A stretch of DNA of 17,673 bases, taken from contig DMCG01000057.1 in NCBI GenBank assembly GCA_003445855.1, positions 1 through 17,673 on the forward strand, in the 5' to 3' direction. Below the pieces are notes generated by a model. It had not been told where the DNA came from. It saw nothing but the letters and a program-made list of their open reading frames with translations, and ran no database searches. Within the stretch, counting starts at the first letter, position 1, and every line of letters begins with the position of its first letter. Positions 6,647 through 15,319 of the stretch are shown one piece after another. This stretch comes from Spartobacteria bacterium. GTDB lineage: Bacteria > Verrucomicrobiota > Verrucomicrobiia > Chthoniobacterales > UBA10450. A program made the position numbers and the translations under genes.

Positions 6647-7822
6647 ATGCAAAAGCCTCTGCGAATTTTGGTTGTTGTAGATTTGCCGTGGGACGTTCGC
6701 TTCGGAGGTGCACGTGTATTTGTTGAATTGGCGGAAGCGTGGCGCGCGGCGGGGCACGTCGTCTCCAAGTACTGTCTGACTGACGCTTATGCTGCATCAG
6801 CGACGTCCGGATTTCGCTCGGCCTGGCGCCAACTGCTTTTTCCATGGAAGGTTGCGGCATTCGTGAGGCGAAGCGCTAATTGCTTCGATGTAATTGACTG
6901 CTTGCTTGGGACGTTACCCTTTCCCAAAAAACGATTGCATTTTACTGGCCTGCTCGTCGCACGCTCGGTGGGCTTTTACCGGCTCTATCAAAATTTTCAT
7001 CGGATGGCGCGGGATCGATGGTCGGAGCAGTCGCGGGGAAAGTTGTCGGGCCGAATCTTCTACACTCTGCTCGGGAGGCGGATGTTCCAAGCTTCGGAAA
7101 AAGCGCTGGAGCATTGTGATTTGTTAAACCTGCCTAACGAGGATGAACTGCTCTGCCTGCGCCACGAGGTCGGATCGAACAAACCTGCGGTTATTCATCC
7201 GTACGGTCTCACCGCCGAACGCCGAAGTGCGTTCTTGCAAACGGCGGCGGCGCCCAATGTTCGCTGGGCAGAGAAAAAAGTGAGTTTTATCGGGATGTGG
7301 AGCACTCGCAAAGGCGCGAAAGATTGGGGGGGGATCATTCGGCTCGTTCGAGCGTCTGTTCCAGAGGTTCGATTCGTTTTTCTCGGCACGTTGGTTGAGG
7401 ATCGAAAGGTGCTCCATGACCTCGCCTTGCCGGCAAGTGACTTCATCGAGCTCGTACCAGAATATCAGCCGGACGAACTTCCAAAGCTTCTCGCTCATTC
7501 CACGGTGGGCGGTTTTCCCAGCTACGCCGAGGGATTTGGTTTCGCCGTGCTCGAGCAGCTCGCGGCGGGGATCCCAACGGTTGCGTATGATGCTCCCGGC
7601 CCACGGGCGATGTTACGGCACGATTCGCCTGATCTGCTGATTCCACTTGGAAATGTGGAAAAATTCGCCGCAATGCTCGTTCGCGTTTTGCGCTGCGATC
7701 TGAGCGAGTACGAGCAATTGTGCAAGCGAAGTATCGAAACCGCGAGACGTTTCACTTGGTCGGAAATCGCGCAAGAGACTGCGAAATCTTATCAAGCGCA
7801 TCTCGCTGAAACACGCGTGTAG
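6647..7822 (+). CDS. Glycosyltransferase family 4
   Basis: 391 residues with a GT-B layout. The N-terminal Rossmann-like half begins RILVVVDLPWDVRFGGARVFVELAEAW, a variant of the GG-containing acceptor-side loop of GT4. The C-terminal half opens with KVSFIGMWSTRKGAKDW (the usual FxGrl..rKG segment) and carries the E-x7-E motif at Glu295 and Glu303 (EGFGFAVLE), followed by an AAGIPTVAYD segment. GT4 enzymes are retaining transferases that use nucleotide sugars. No membrane segment is seen, so it probably acts at the inner face of the membrane on the lipid-linked oligosaccharide. It starts 19 bases after the previous stop with a good ribosome binding site. Sugar specificity cannot be inferred. 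Confidence 0.85.
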   Translation: MQKPLRILVVVDLPWDVRFGGARVFVELAEAWRAAGHVVSKYCLTDAYAASATSGFRSAWRQLLFPWKVAAFVRRSANCFDVIDCLLGTLPFPKKRLHFTGLLVARSVGFYRLYQNFHRMARDRWSEQSRGKLSGRIFYTLLGRRMFQASEKALEHCDLLNLPNEDELLCLRHEVGSNKPAVIHPYGLTAERRSAFLQTAAAPNVRWAEKKVSFIGMWSTRKGAKDWGGIIRLVRASVPEVRFVFLGTLVEDRKVLHDLALPASDFIELVPEYQPDELPKLLAHSTVGGFPSYAEGFGFAVLEQLAAGIPTVAYDAPGPRAMLRHDSPDLLIPLGNVEKFAAMLVRVLRCDLSEYEQLCKRSIETARRFTWSEIAQETAKSYQAHLAETRV

Positions 7823-7836
7823 CGAGCGCTCAGGCC

Positions 7837-8940
7837 ATGGCTAGCAGTAATCCGACGGTTTTGCAGGTGGTCCCTCAACTTCCCGGGAGTCACGACGGCG
7901 TGGGCGATTACGCCCTCAATCTCGCGAAAGCGTTGTCGGCCAGGTATGGACTTCGAACGATGTTTGTCGTAGCCCAAGAAACTGAAGTTACTTCGATCGA
8001 AGAGTTCCCAATCGTTTCAGGACTGGGCCGTCTCGCTCGACTGGGACAGAAATATGACCACTTAATCTTGCACTACGCGAATTATGGCTACCAAGCGCGC
8101 GGCGTGCCATTCCAACTGCGGGATTTCGCGCGGCAGCTTCGCCGACAGTTGCGCGGACGCTGGGTGACGATGTTTCATGAGCTCTATGCATTCGGTCCCC
8201 CATGGAAAAGCGCTTTCTGGCTCCGGCCGCTGCAGGTGAAAATCGCGCGAGACATTATCGATGTCTCGGACAGTTGCTTCGTGAGCAGTCATGTCATCGA
8301 GAATGAGATCCACGCTTACGATTCATATAAGCCGGTTCACCTCCGGCCCGTCATGTCGAATTTTGGAGAGCCGCGCCTTGTTAACTTCGGCGAAAGATCA
8401 CTTACGCATTGGATAATATGTGGCGGGACAACGCTGATCTCGCGATCCTTGCGTTCGTTCGCCGCGGCACAGCAAATGATCCCCAAGGTATATTTCCCCG
8501 AGCGGCTCGAGATCATCGGCGGACGCCAAGACAGCGGCATTCGCGATCTAATTCAGGCGCTGAGCCGGGTCAGGCCAGGTATTTCGTGCCGCCATTATCC
8601 GGAAGTCACCGTCGAGCGTGCTTCCGAAATTTTGAGCGACTGCTCGTTTGCCTGGATCGACTACTTCGGAAAAGGTAAAGCGTGGCCAGGCATGATTTTT
8701 AAATCGGGCTCTTTTGCAGCATGTTGCGCGCATGGCGTGGTGCCTGTTTTGTCGCATGAAGAAACCGGGCTGGCGGTGGATGGAGATGCGTTTCCGGCAG
8801 AATATTTCGTGAGTCGGCGAGCGGCCCAATTTCCGAAACAGGAGCAAATTTCCGACACGCGGACAAAAATTTACGCCTGGTATCACAGGCACGCTTCCGC
8901 AGAGCGGACGGCGCAAGCATACGCGGAGGTGCTGGCATGA
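7837..8940 (+). CDS. Divergent GT-B glycosyltransferase-like protein
   Basis: 367 residues. The start TVLQVVPQLPGSHDGVGDYALNLAKAL is typical of the N-terminal half of GT4 proteins (the GVGDYA loop). A middle segment LEIIGGRQDSG fits the second Rossmann domain. The usual E-x7-E region is replaced by WPGMIFKSGSFAACCAHGVVPVLSHEETG, where the AHGVVPV part aligns in position with the acGxPVv segment but the paired glutamates are not evident. It may therefore be a diverged enzyme or a non-catalytic partner. The stop overlaps the next start by 4 bases (8937-8940, ATGA), so translation of the two is probably coupled. The ATG at 7837 has only a weak upstream purine stretch. Confidence 0.65.
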   Translation: MASSNPTVLQVVPQLPGSHDGVGDYALNLAKALSARYGLRTMFVVAQETEVTSIEEFPIVSGLGRLARLGQKYDHLILHYANYGYQARGVPFQLRDFARQLRRQLRGRWVTMFHELYAFGPPWKSAFWLRPLQVKIARDIIDVSDSCFVSSHVIENEIHAYDSYKPVHLRPVMSNFGEPRLVNFGERSLTHWIICGGTTLISRSLRSFAAAQQMIPKVYFPERLEIIGGRQDSGIRDLIQALSRVRPGISCRHYPEVTVERASEILSDCSFAWIDYFGKGKAWPGMIFKSGSFAACCAHGVVPVLSHEETGLAVDGDAFPAEYFVSRRAAQFPKQEQISDTRTKIYAWYHRHASAERTAQAYAEVLA

Positions 8941-9833
8941 GGCGGTTTGATGACTTAACCCTCGCAACGACGGTGCATAACAACGCGGAAATGTGTGCCG
9001 ACATGCTCCGTTCGTTCGAAGCCAATGTTGGTCTCGTTGCCGAAATTATCTTCGTCGATGATGGTTCCGGTCCTGCTTGCTCGCTTCCCGCTTGCAACGC
9101 TTCGTTGCGCTCGATCCGAACGGAACGCCCTCTCGGATTTTGTAAGGCGTCCGATCTTGCCCTGCGCGCGGTCCGGACGAAATACGCGCTTCTCGTCGAT
9201 GCCGACATTCTCTTTGAGCCGGGAGATTTCGAAGGCGGCTATTCCGAATTCCGTGACTCTAATTGGGCGTGGGTGAATTTCCGGCAGACTAACTTTCAAG
9301 GACAACCGCAACACGCGTATGAAGAGCCGTTGATGCCGCCGTGGATTTTTGCTGCTGGCAACCAGATCTTCAGTTGGTGGCGGAAGCTTCATCGCGAGCC
9401 GAGGCTCGCGCCCGGCCAGCGCATTGCCGAGGTAACGGCGGCCCACTCGAGCTGCACGCTGGTGAATATGGAAGCATTTCGCGCGGTTGGAGGATTCGAT
9501 CCGTGGTATTGGCAGTGTCAGTCAGATGTCGATCTTAGCCTGCGTTTTCGCAAACACGGCTATCGCGTTGGAGTCGACCTTGGTTACCGGGTAAAACATG
9601 ACGGCGCGGGAGGCAAAGGTGGAGGAATGGCTCGCGTTATGGATCTTTATCGCTCGCGAGTTCATCTTTATGAAAAAACCTTTCCCGCAAGTCGTCTTTA
9701 CTTGCGGCCGTTGTTATTTGTCAGGCATTTGTTGGAACTTGCCTGGTTTGCGGTGATTGCTCCTTTCAAAAAGGACGCCCGCCTCATCACGCGGCTGAAA
9801 ATGCTGAAAGGAGCTTTGAGAGGTTATAACTGA
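8937..9833 (+). CDS. Glycosyltransferase family 2
   Basis: 298 residues with a GT-A fold. The N-terminal segment DLTLATTVHNNAEMCADMLRSF leads into VDDGS at 40-44. The DXD-type motif is DAD at 88-90 (LLVDADILFEPG). The C-terminal acceptor region has VGGFDPWYW and QSDVDLSLRFRKHGYRVG, with Asp197 and Asp199 in the position of the conserved ED.D/DLxxR motif of GT2. These are inverting transferases. A hydrophobic stretch near the C-terminus (LLELAWFAVIAPF) could attach it to the membrane. It overlaps the upstream gene by 4 bases. Its end is unusual because the following frame is already open from 9820 and no standard start codon lies at the junction. Confidence 0.88.
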   Translation: MRRFDDLTLATTVHNNAEMCADMLRSFEANVGLVAEIIFVDDGSGPACSLPACNASLRSIRTERPLGFCKASDLALRAVRTKYALLVDADILFEPGDFEGGYSEFRDSNWAWVNFRQTNFQGQPQHAYEEPLMPPWIFAAGNQIFSWWRKLHREPRLAPGQRIAEVTAAHSSCTLVNMEAFRAVGGFDPWYWQCQSDVDLSLRFRKHGYRVGVDLGYRVKHDGAGGKGGGMARVMDLYRSRVHLYEKTFPASRLYLRPLLFVRHLLELAWFAVIAPFKKDARLITRLKMLKGALRGYN

Positions 9834-10527
9834 ATTTGATTCAACCGATTCGATCGCGTCGCTTGAAAACGAGCTTGACCGTCTAATCGCCCGGTATCCG
9901 GGTCAGAGTTCCGGTACGACTGCTCCCGATTGGATTCTCCCGCCTTTAAGCTGCAAATTTATCGAAGAAATTGCCGCGCTTCTGCCCGCCACCGGCAGCG
10001 CGTTCGAATTCGGCTCCGGTCGCTCGACCCACGTTCTTCGGCGGGTGGCGGCCCAGGTCGCCAGCATTGAGCATTCCGACCAGTGGTTGAACCGCACCGA
10101 GCAATCGAATGGATCGGTCACCAAGCGCGCCGCGGATTATTCGGCGGTGATTCCGCTTCAACGCTGTTGGAACAGGCTTCGACTGATCGAGTCCTTCGAC
10201 CTCGAGGCGGCGCCTGAAACGCTCGATCGACTTAAACGAGCGCGACTCATCCTTGTCGATAGTCCTCCCAACCCGGCGAAGCGTGAGGATGCTCTTTTCC
10301 TTGCGCTCCGCCATGCGCCGATCGGCGCCGTAATTGTTTTGGATGATTTGGCGGTTCGCGCGACCGCGCGTTTCGCTCACCGTTTGGCCAGGCAAAATGC
10401 GAAGCGATTTCGGTTTTGGGTTTTGAATATCGATCACACACTCGGGATTTTCCTGAAGTTACGACCGGGCCGGATTGAATCGCGACCGAGCTTGGTCGAG
10501 TTTGTTGGCACGTGGCTTCGCACCTAA
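9826..10527 (+). CDS. Class I methyltransferase-fold protein with a non-standard start
   Basis: About 233 residues if read from ATA at 9826. A SAM-binding motif I is visible as FEFGSGRSTHVL (about 60-71), followed by SIEHSDQW, where an acidic residue ends strand 2 (motif II position). Further on, LILVDSPPN and GAVIVLDDLA resemble the later strands of methyltransferases found in glycan clusters (loosely Methyltransf_24-like). The frame is open from 9820, just after an in-frame TGA at 9817-9819. No ATG, GTG or TTG occurs in it until GTG at 10045, which would remove motif I. I therefore place the start at ATA 9826, which overlaps the GT2 stop (ATAACTGA, 9826-9833). It may O-methylate a sugar or act on another cluster substrate (inference). 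A frameshift fusion or a damaged start are the alternatives. Confidence 0.6.
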   Translation: MTEFDSTDSIASLENELDRLIARYPGQSSGTTAPDWILPPLSCKFIEEIAALLPATGSAFEFGSGRSTHVLRRVAAQVASIEHSDQWLNRTEQSNGSVTKRAADYSAVIPLQRCWNRLRLIESFDLEAAPETLDRLKRARLILVDSPPNPAKREDALFLALRHAPIGAVIVLDDLAVRATARFAHRLARQNAKRFRFWVLNIDHTLGIFLKLRPGRIESRPSLVEFVGTWLRT

Positions 10528-10544
10528 CCTAAAATTTCCTGCGT

Positions 10545-11546
10545 TTGAAGATTTTGCTCGGATCACACCATTTCTCCCCGAGCATCGGCGGAATCGAGAC
10601 GGTTTCCGATCTTCTCGCGCGCGAGTTTGTAAAACTCGGCCACGAAGTGCGAGTGATCACACAAACACTCGGCGAAAACGATTTTCCTTTTCGTGTAATC
10701 CGCCAGCCCGGACCAATCGAACTGTTTCGCCAGATCGCATGGTGCGATGTTTTCCTGCAAAATAATATTTCGCTCCGCACGCTCTGGCCTCTCCTCTTTC
10801 TGCAGCGGCCGCTTTTCGTGACACATCAAACTTGGATTGCGAGTCCAAATGGCCGCATCGGCTGGCCGCAACGACTGAAACGCCTTGTTCTGCGTTTCGC
10901 GAAATCATTTGCAATCAGCGAAGCTGTCGCCGCGCAATTGCCCGCGCCGTCCGTCCGGGTGGGTAATCCGTACAACGACGAAATATTCAGTGATTTTCAA
11001 TCTCCGGAGCGGCCGAGGGACTTGATTTTCATCGGACGTCTCGTTTCCGACAAAGGCGTTGATGTCTTGATCGAAGCGTTATCGATCTTGCGCGAATCGG
11101 GGATTAGGACGCAATTGACCGTGGCCGGAGAGGGACCTGAGCGCGCGCGCTTGGAAAAACAAATCTCCAAGCTGGGATTAGAATCGCGTGTGGAGTTCAT
11201 CGGCAAACAGAGCAGCAGCGAGCTGGCGGAAATTCTTAATCGACATCGGATTCTGGTGGTTCCTTCGCGCTGGCCGGAGCCGTTTGGAATTGTCGCTTTG
11301 GAGGCAATTGCCTGCGGTTGTGTGGCCGTCGGTTCCGCCAACGGAGGGTTGCCGGAGGCGATGGGTCCGTGTGGAGTGACTTTTCCGAATGGCGATCCGC
11401 GCGCCCTCGCGGATGTTTTGGCGGGCCTTTTAATGGACCCGGCGCAATCTAATGCGTTTCGCCGCGGAGCCGCGGCACACCTTGCTCGATTCACGCGCCG
11501 CTACGTGGCGAACGTTTACCTCGAGGCAATGAAGAGCGCGCGATGA
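10545..11546 (+). CDS. Glycosyltransferase family 4
   Basis: 333 residues. TTG is chosen as the start because the reading frame has a stop at 10530-10532, only CTG and TTG follow, and the protein then begins in classical GT4 fashion (KILLGSHHFSPSIGGIETVSDLLAREF). The second half starts with DLIFIGRLVSDKGVDVLIEAL (Phe162-Arg165 at its core) and has an E-x7-E motif at Glu245 and Glu253 (EPFGIVALE), then AIACGCVAVGSANGGLPE. It is shorter than many GT4 proteins but all core motifs are present. There is no clear Shine-Dalgarno sequence before the TTG, and 17 bases separate it from the previous stop. It overlaps the next gene by 4 bases (11543-11546). Confidence 0.85.
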   Translation: MKILLGSHHFSPSIGGIETVSDLLAREFVKLGHEVRVITQTLGENDFPFRVIRQPGPIELFRQIAWCDVFLQNNISLRTLWPLLFLQRPLFVTHQTWIASPNGRIGWPQRLKRLVLRFAKSFAISEAVAAQLPAPSVRVGNPYNDEIFSDFQSPERPRDLIFIGRLVSDKGVDVLIEALSILRESGIRTQLTVAGEGPERARLEKQISKLGLESRVEFIGKQSSSELAEILNRHRILVVPSRWPEPFGIVALEAIACGCVAVGSANGGLPEAMGPCGVTFPNGDPRALADVLAGLLMDPAQSNAFRRGAAAHLARFTRRYVANVYLEAMKSAR

Positions 11547-12772
11547 TGCTTTTAAGTCACCCCACCGGCAACGCCAACGTGCGCGCGGTGTTGCAAGCGC
11601 TCGATTGCGCCGGCTTGCTCGCGAAATTTGTGACTACGCTTGGTTGGTCGGAAACTTCCTATCCTTTTTTGACCCCAAAAATTCACGGCAAACTGCGTCG
11701 CAACTACCCAATCCCGGCTGACAAGATCGATATCCACCCTTTGCGAGAATCGGTCCGATTGCTTGCCGGCTCGTTAGGTATGAAAAAATTAACCGCGCAT
11801 GGAGTCGGTTGGGCCAGTGTGGATCAGGTCTGCCAAAGCCTCGATCGCGAGGTAGCGCGTCGGCTGCGTCATAACAGCTATGGTCCGGACGTGCGCGCGG
11901 TTTACGCTTACGAAGATTGCGCCGAGCGGTTGTTCGCGACCGCGCGCGATCTTGGTTTGAAACGGGTTTACGATCTTCCCATTGCGTATTGGGAAACGAC
12001 ACAGCGGTTGCTTCGGGAAGAAGCGCAACGCTATCCCGATTGGGAACCCACACTCGGTGCCACGCGCGATTTCGAGAAAAAGCTTTCTCGAAAAACGCGA
12101 GAATTGGAGCTGGCCGAGCTGGTGATTTGCCCGAGCACATTTGTGCTCGAATCTTTGCCGGTTGACGCGCGGGCAACGAAGCAATGTTTGGTGGCGCCGT
12201 TTGGCTCACCGATTGTCGATCTAAAAGAAGACGGCAAAAACAAGCGCGGGCGGCTGCGTGTTCTTTTTGCCGGTGCACTGACGCAACGAAAAGGCCTGGC
12301 CGATCTTTTCGCGGCGATGAAGATGATCCATTCCGCTGAGGTCGAACTCGTGGTGATGGGCTCAACTTTGCGCCCGCTTAGTTGGTACCGCGATCAATTT
12401 CCGGGCTTCGTTTATGAGCTGCCGCGTCCACATATCGATGTCCTGCGTCTTATGCGAAGCTGTGACGTTTTCGTTTTGCCCTCGATCGTGGAAGGACGGG
12501 CGCTCGTTCAACAGGAGGCGATGGCGTGCGGGCTTCCATTGATCGCGACCAAAAACGCGGGCGGCGATGATTTGATTATAGACGGCAAAACCGGATTTCT
12601 GGTGCCAATTCGCTCGCCCGCGTCGATCGCGGAAAAAATAAGCTGGTTTGCCGCGAACCGGTCGCGCATTTCTGGCATGGGGATTGCAGCCCAGGAACGA
12701 GCACGCGAATTTACCTGGCGCGTTTACGGCGGGAGAATTGTTGCCGCGATCCGTGCTTTAATTGCCGAATGA
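11543..12772 (+). CDS. Glycosyltransferase family 4-like (GT-B)
   Basis: 409 residues. The N-terminal half is divergent (LLSHPTGNANVRAVLQALDCAG) and lacks the GG loop of its neighbours. It includes YDLPIAYWETTQRLLREE, reminiscent of bacterial GT4 members that begin with a long variable acceptor domain. The C-terminal half is typical: RVLFAGALTQRKGLADLFAAM, VVMGS, and E-x7-E at Glu317 and Glu325 (EGRALVQQE), then AMACGLPLIATKNAGGDDLI and GKTGFLVP. This gene overlaps both neighbours by ATGA (11543-11546 and 12769-12772), so it sits in a translationally coupled run with the preceding GT4 and the following polymerase. An alternative ATG directly follows the first one. Confidence 0.82.
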   Translation: MMLLSHPTGNANVRAVLQALDCAGLLAKFVTTLGWSETSYPFLTPKIHGKLRRNYPIPADKIDIHPLRESVRLLAGSLGMKKLTAHGVGWASVDQVCQSLDREVARRLRHNSYGPDVRAVYAYEDCAERLFATARDLGLKRVYDLPIAYWETTQRLLREEAQRYPDWEPTLGATRDFEKKLSRKTRELELAELVICPSTFVLESLPVDARATKQCLVAPFGSPIVDLKEDGKNKRGRLRVLFAGALTQRKGLADLFAAMKMIHSAEVELVVMGSTLRPLSWYRDQFPGFVYELPRPHIDVLRLMRSCDVFVLPSIVEGRALVQQEAMACGLPLIATKNAGGDDLIIDGKTGFLVPIRSPASIAEKISWFAANRSRISGMGIAAQERAREFTWRVYGGRIVAAIRALIAE

Positions 12773-14211
12773 ACATCGACGACTCGGAGGAGAAAGCGAA
12801 GCGCCATGTGCGGGCGCTGATCTGGCTTTTTTTCTGGCTGCTCGTGATTGAAGGCGCGCTGCGCAAGTGGATTCTCCCGCAGTGGTCGGATCCGCTGCTC
12901 GTCATCCGCGATCCAGTCGTGATCTTAATCTACCTTTACGCTATTCGGGCTCGCGTTTTTCCACGCAACGGCTGGATCGTTGTGCTCGCTGTCCTTGGTT
13001 TTTTTTCGCTCGCGACGACATTCATCCAACTCTGGCCTTATTTGCCGCCCAGCAAGATCGTGCTCGTCGGCGGTTTCGGTTTCCGTTCCGACTTCTTCCA
13101 GCTTCCTTTGATTTTTATTATGGCGCGCGTCTTGCGTCCGGCAGATCTGAAGAAGTTCGGGTGGTGGATACTGATTTTCCTTCTTCCCATGACTCTGCTG
13201 ATGGTCGCCCAATTCCGCGCGCCGCCGGACGCGTTTGTGAATCGCACCGCCGGCGGCGGGGGCGAGATGATGATGTCTGCTCTTGGTAAAGTGCGCACGG
13301 CTGGCCCGTTCTCATTCGTAGTCGGCGTCGTCGCTTATTACGCACTCGCCACAGCGTATCTTATTTGGGCGGTGCTGCGGAAAGACGTTTACAAAAACTG
13401 GCTGCTCATCGCGGCCGGTGTTGCCCTTGTCATAGGCATCTCCGTTTCCGGCAGTCGCTCAGTCGTGGGCGCGTGCGCCATGGTCGTCACGTCTCTCCTG
13501 CTCGTGATTTTTTTGCGGCCCGACGTTGTGAACCGCTTCGGGCGCGCGTTGCTCGTGGCGCTGATCTTGGGATTTATTGTCAGCCGAACTCCTATTTTCA
13601 GAGAAGGCGTCAACGTTTTGTCGGCTCGATTCAGCGAGGTAGCGGGAGCCACGGACCAATCCATGACTCGCGGCCTGATCGTGCGGGCGTTCGCTGTCTT
13701 TGGAGAAGGTTTCTCCGTTCTCGATAAGGCGCCTATGTTCGGATATGGGCTCGGTGTCGGCACGAATGCAGGCGCGAAATTCTTAACTGGTCATAGCGTG
13801 TTTCTCCTGACGGAGGGGGAGTGGTCGCGCATTTTCCTGGAGAGCGGCCCACTGCTGGGTTTGGCTTACCTTGTCTGGCGCTGCGCCATTGTCGCGTGGG
13901 TTGGATGGCTTTGTGCCAAGTCGGTGAAGCTGGGTAATTTGCTGCCGCTTCTGCTTTTCAGCGCGAGTTTTCTTCCGATGGTCAGCGGTCAATTTGGCCA
14001 GCCAACAATTCTCGGGTTTGCCGTGTTTGTTACCGGCCTGGCCCTGGCCGCAAGAAACGAGGAGACTTCCGCTACGTCGAGCGCAATCACGGCCCCTCCG
14101 GCACGTTTGAAATCCGCGGAAAGAATTGTTCGACGGCGCTCCGTGTATGCTGCTCGCCTGCACGGCCCAAGCGCCGAACATGGTCAAAACAATGGTTCTG
14201 TTGGTCGGTAA
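12769..14211 (+). CDS. Wzy-type polymerase / O-antigen ligase family membrane protein
   Basis: 480 residues, with about 10-12 membrane segments between about residue 16 and 430. The N-terminal EGALRKWILP segment followed by LLVIRDPVVILIYLYAI fits a recurrent form of polymerase-like proteins in exopolysaccharide clusters. Family-typical spots are SGSRSVVGA at 227-235 (Arg230), FGYGLGVGT at 324-332, and GEWSRIFLESGPLLGL at 350-365, the usual FGxGxG and E.xx.R.xLExGxxGL pattern of the Wzy_C/O-antigen-ligase domain. It would polymerise flipped repeat units on the periplasmic face. It is the only polymerase candidate in the window. The last 50 or so residues form a polar, Arg-rich tail that overlaps the start of the next gene. 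Confidence 0.8.
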   Translation: MNIDDSEEKAKRHVRALIWLFFWLLVIEGALRKWILPQWSDPLLVIRDPVVILIYLYAIRARVFPRNGWIVVLAVLGFFSLATTFIQLWPYLPPSKIVLVGGFGFRSDFFQLPLIFIMARVLRPADLKKFGWWILIFLLPMTLLMVAQFRAPPDAFVNRTAGGGGEMMMSALGKVRTAGPFSFVVGVVAYYALATAYLIWAVLRKDVYKNWLLIAAGVALVIGISVSGSRSVVGACAMVVTSLLLVIFLRPDVVNRFGRALLVALILGFIVSRTPIFREGVNVLSARFSEVAGATDQSMTRGLIVRAFAVFGEGFSVLDKAPMFGYGLGVGTNAGAKFLTGHSVFLLTEGEWSRIFLESGPLLGLAYLVWRCAIVAWVGWLCAKSVKLGNLLPLLLFSASFLPMVSGQFGQPTILGFAVFVTGLALAARNEETSATSSAITAPPARLKSAERIVRRRSVYAARLHGPSAEHGQNNGSVGR

Positions 14212-15319
14212 TTACGGTCCCGATCGGTACCAGAGCATGTTGCGCTTCAATCAGATGATGCTGCAAGGATTGCGCGACTGTGGTATTGAGGCCGAGCTCA
14301 TTCGACCGCCGGCCGTGTTCGGTAGAATCCGCGCGTTTGGCGCGTTCGCGGCAAAGTGGCTCGGCTACATCGACAAATTCATTCTATTTCGCTGGCGGCT
14401 CTGGCGAAAACTGGCGGCGCGGCCTTCGCTCGTCCACATTTGCGATCATTCCAACGCGACGTATGCGCGGTCGGTCAGAAAATTGCCTCTCATCATTACA
14501 TGCCACGACATGCTCGCGGTGCGCGGAGGGTTGGGTGAAGACACCGACTGCCCGGCATCATTTACCGGCCGCATCCTTCAGCGCTGGATTTTGCACGGTC
14601 TGCGCCGCGCCGACGTGATCGCATGTGATTCCCATGCAACAGCCGAAGACGTCAACCGTTTAGTCGCGCATGGCAATAATCATCCGCGCGTGAGCATTGT
14701 GCCGCTGGGCTTGAATTATCCCTACCGGAGATTGTCCTCTGAAGTTGCCCGCGAGCGACTGGAAAAAATCGGTTCCTTCGATGTCGATCTACCATTTATT
14801 TTGCACGTGGGCTCGAATACTCCACGTAAAAATCGCGACGGCGTTTTGCGGATCTTTGCTCACACAAAGGAGAAATGGAACGGCCAGCTTGTTTTTGCCG
14901 GGGACTTGTTAAATGGCGAACTCAAAACGGCTGCGAAAAAACTTGGGGTCTTCGATCGCGTGGTGCAGATCTCAAATCCCGAAAGCGAACTACTCGAAGC
15001 CCTTTATACCGCGGCGTTCGCGCTTCTGTATCCTTCCCGTTTCGAAGGATTCGGCTGGCCGATTATTGAGGCGCAGGCTTGCGGTTGTCCTGTCGTGTGC
15101 AGCTCGTCCCGTCCGATGTCGGAGGTCGCGGGAACGGGCGCCCTGCTGCGCGAGCCGGATGATGAAGCAGGTTTTGCGGCGGATTTGTTGCGAATGGTCG
15201 ATCCCGAAGAGCGCGGGCGCTGGAGTGCCAAGGCGCTCGAGAACGCGAAGCGATTTTCAACCACGCGCATGATCTCCGAATATCGCGAGCTGTACCGCTC
15301 GCTTGCGGCCGCATGTTGA
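14180..15319 (+). CDS. Glycosyltransferase family 4
   Basis: 379 residues from ATG 14180. The frame is open further back (TTG 14126, ATG 14147), but recognisable homology-like sequence begins only at VLLVGNYGPDRYQSMLRFNQ, so ATG 14180 or 14192 is preferred. Neither has a good Shine-Dalgarno sequence, and both lie inside the polymerase gene (32 or 20 bases of overlap). GT4 features: ITCHDMLAV, FILHVGSNTPRKNRDGVLRIF, LVFAGDL, and E-x7-E at Glu289 and Glu297 (EGFGWPIIE), then AQACGCPVVCSSSRPMSEVAG. The pattern is close to the GT4 subgroup often annotated as mannosyltransferase-like, but the donor is not determined. 63 bases follow before the next ATG. Confidence 0.85.
   Translation: MVKTMVLLVGNYGPDRYQSMLRFNQMMLQGLRDCGIEAELIRPPAVFGRIRAFGAFAAKWLGYIDKFILFRWRLWRKLAARPSLVHICDHSNATYARSVRKLPLIITCHDMLAVRGGLGEDTDCPASFTGRILQRWILHGLRRADVIACDSHATAEDVNRLVAHGNNHPRVSIVPLGLNYPYRRLSSEVARERLEKIGSFDVDLPFILHVGSNTPRKNRDGVLRIFAHTKEKWNGQLVFAGDLLNGELKTAAKKLGVFDRVVQISNPESELLEALYTAAFALLYPSRFEGFGWPIIEAQACGCPVVCSSSRPMSEVAGTGALLREPDDEAGFAADLLRMVDPEERGRWSAKALENAKRFSTTRMISEYRELYRSLAAAC

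Noticed and set aside
10045..10527. Methyltransferase-like gene beginning at GTG 10045
   Set aside because: This start lies downstream of the SAM-binding FEFGSGRS motif, which is encoded in the same open frame. It would leave a protein without its cofactor site.
11634..12365. 243-codon open frame on the minus strand
   Set aside because: It lies opposite a GT4-like gene with intact motifs. Its product is Arg/Pro/Ser-rich and domain-free, typical of an antisense shadow.
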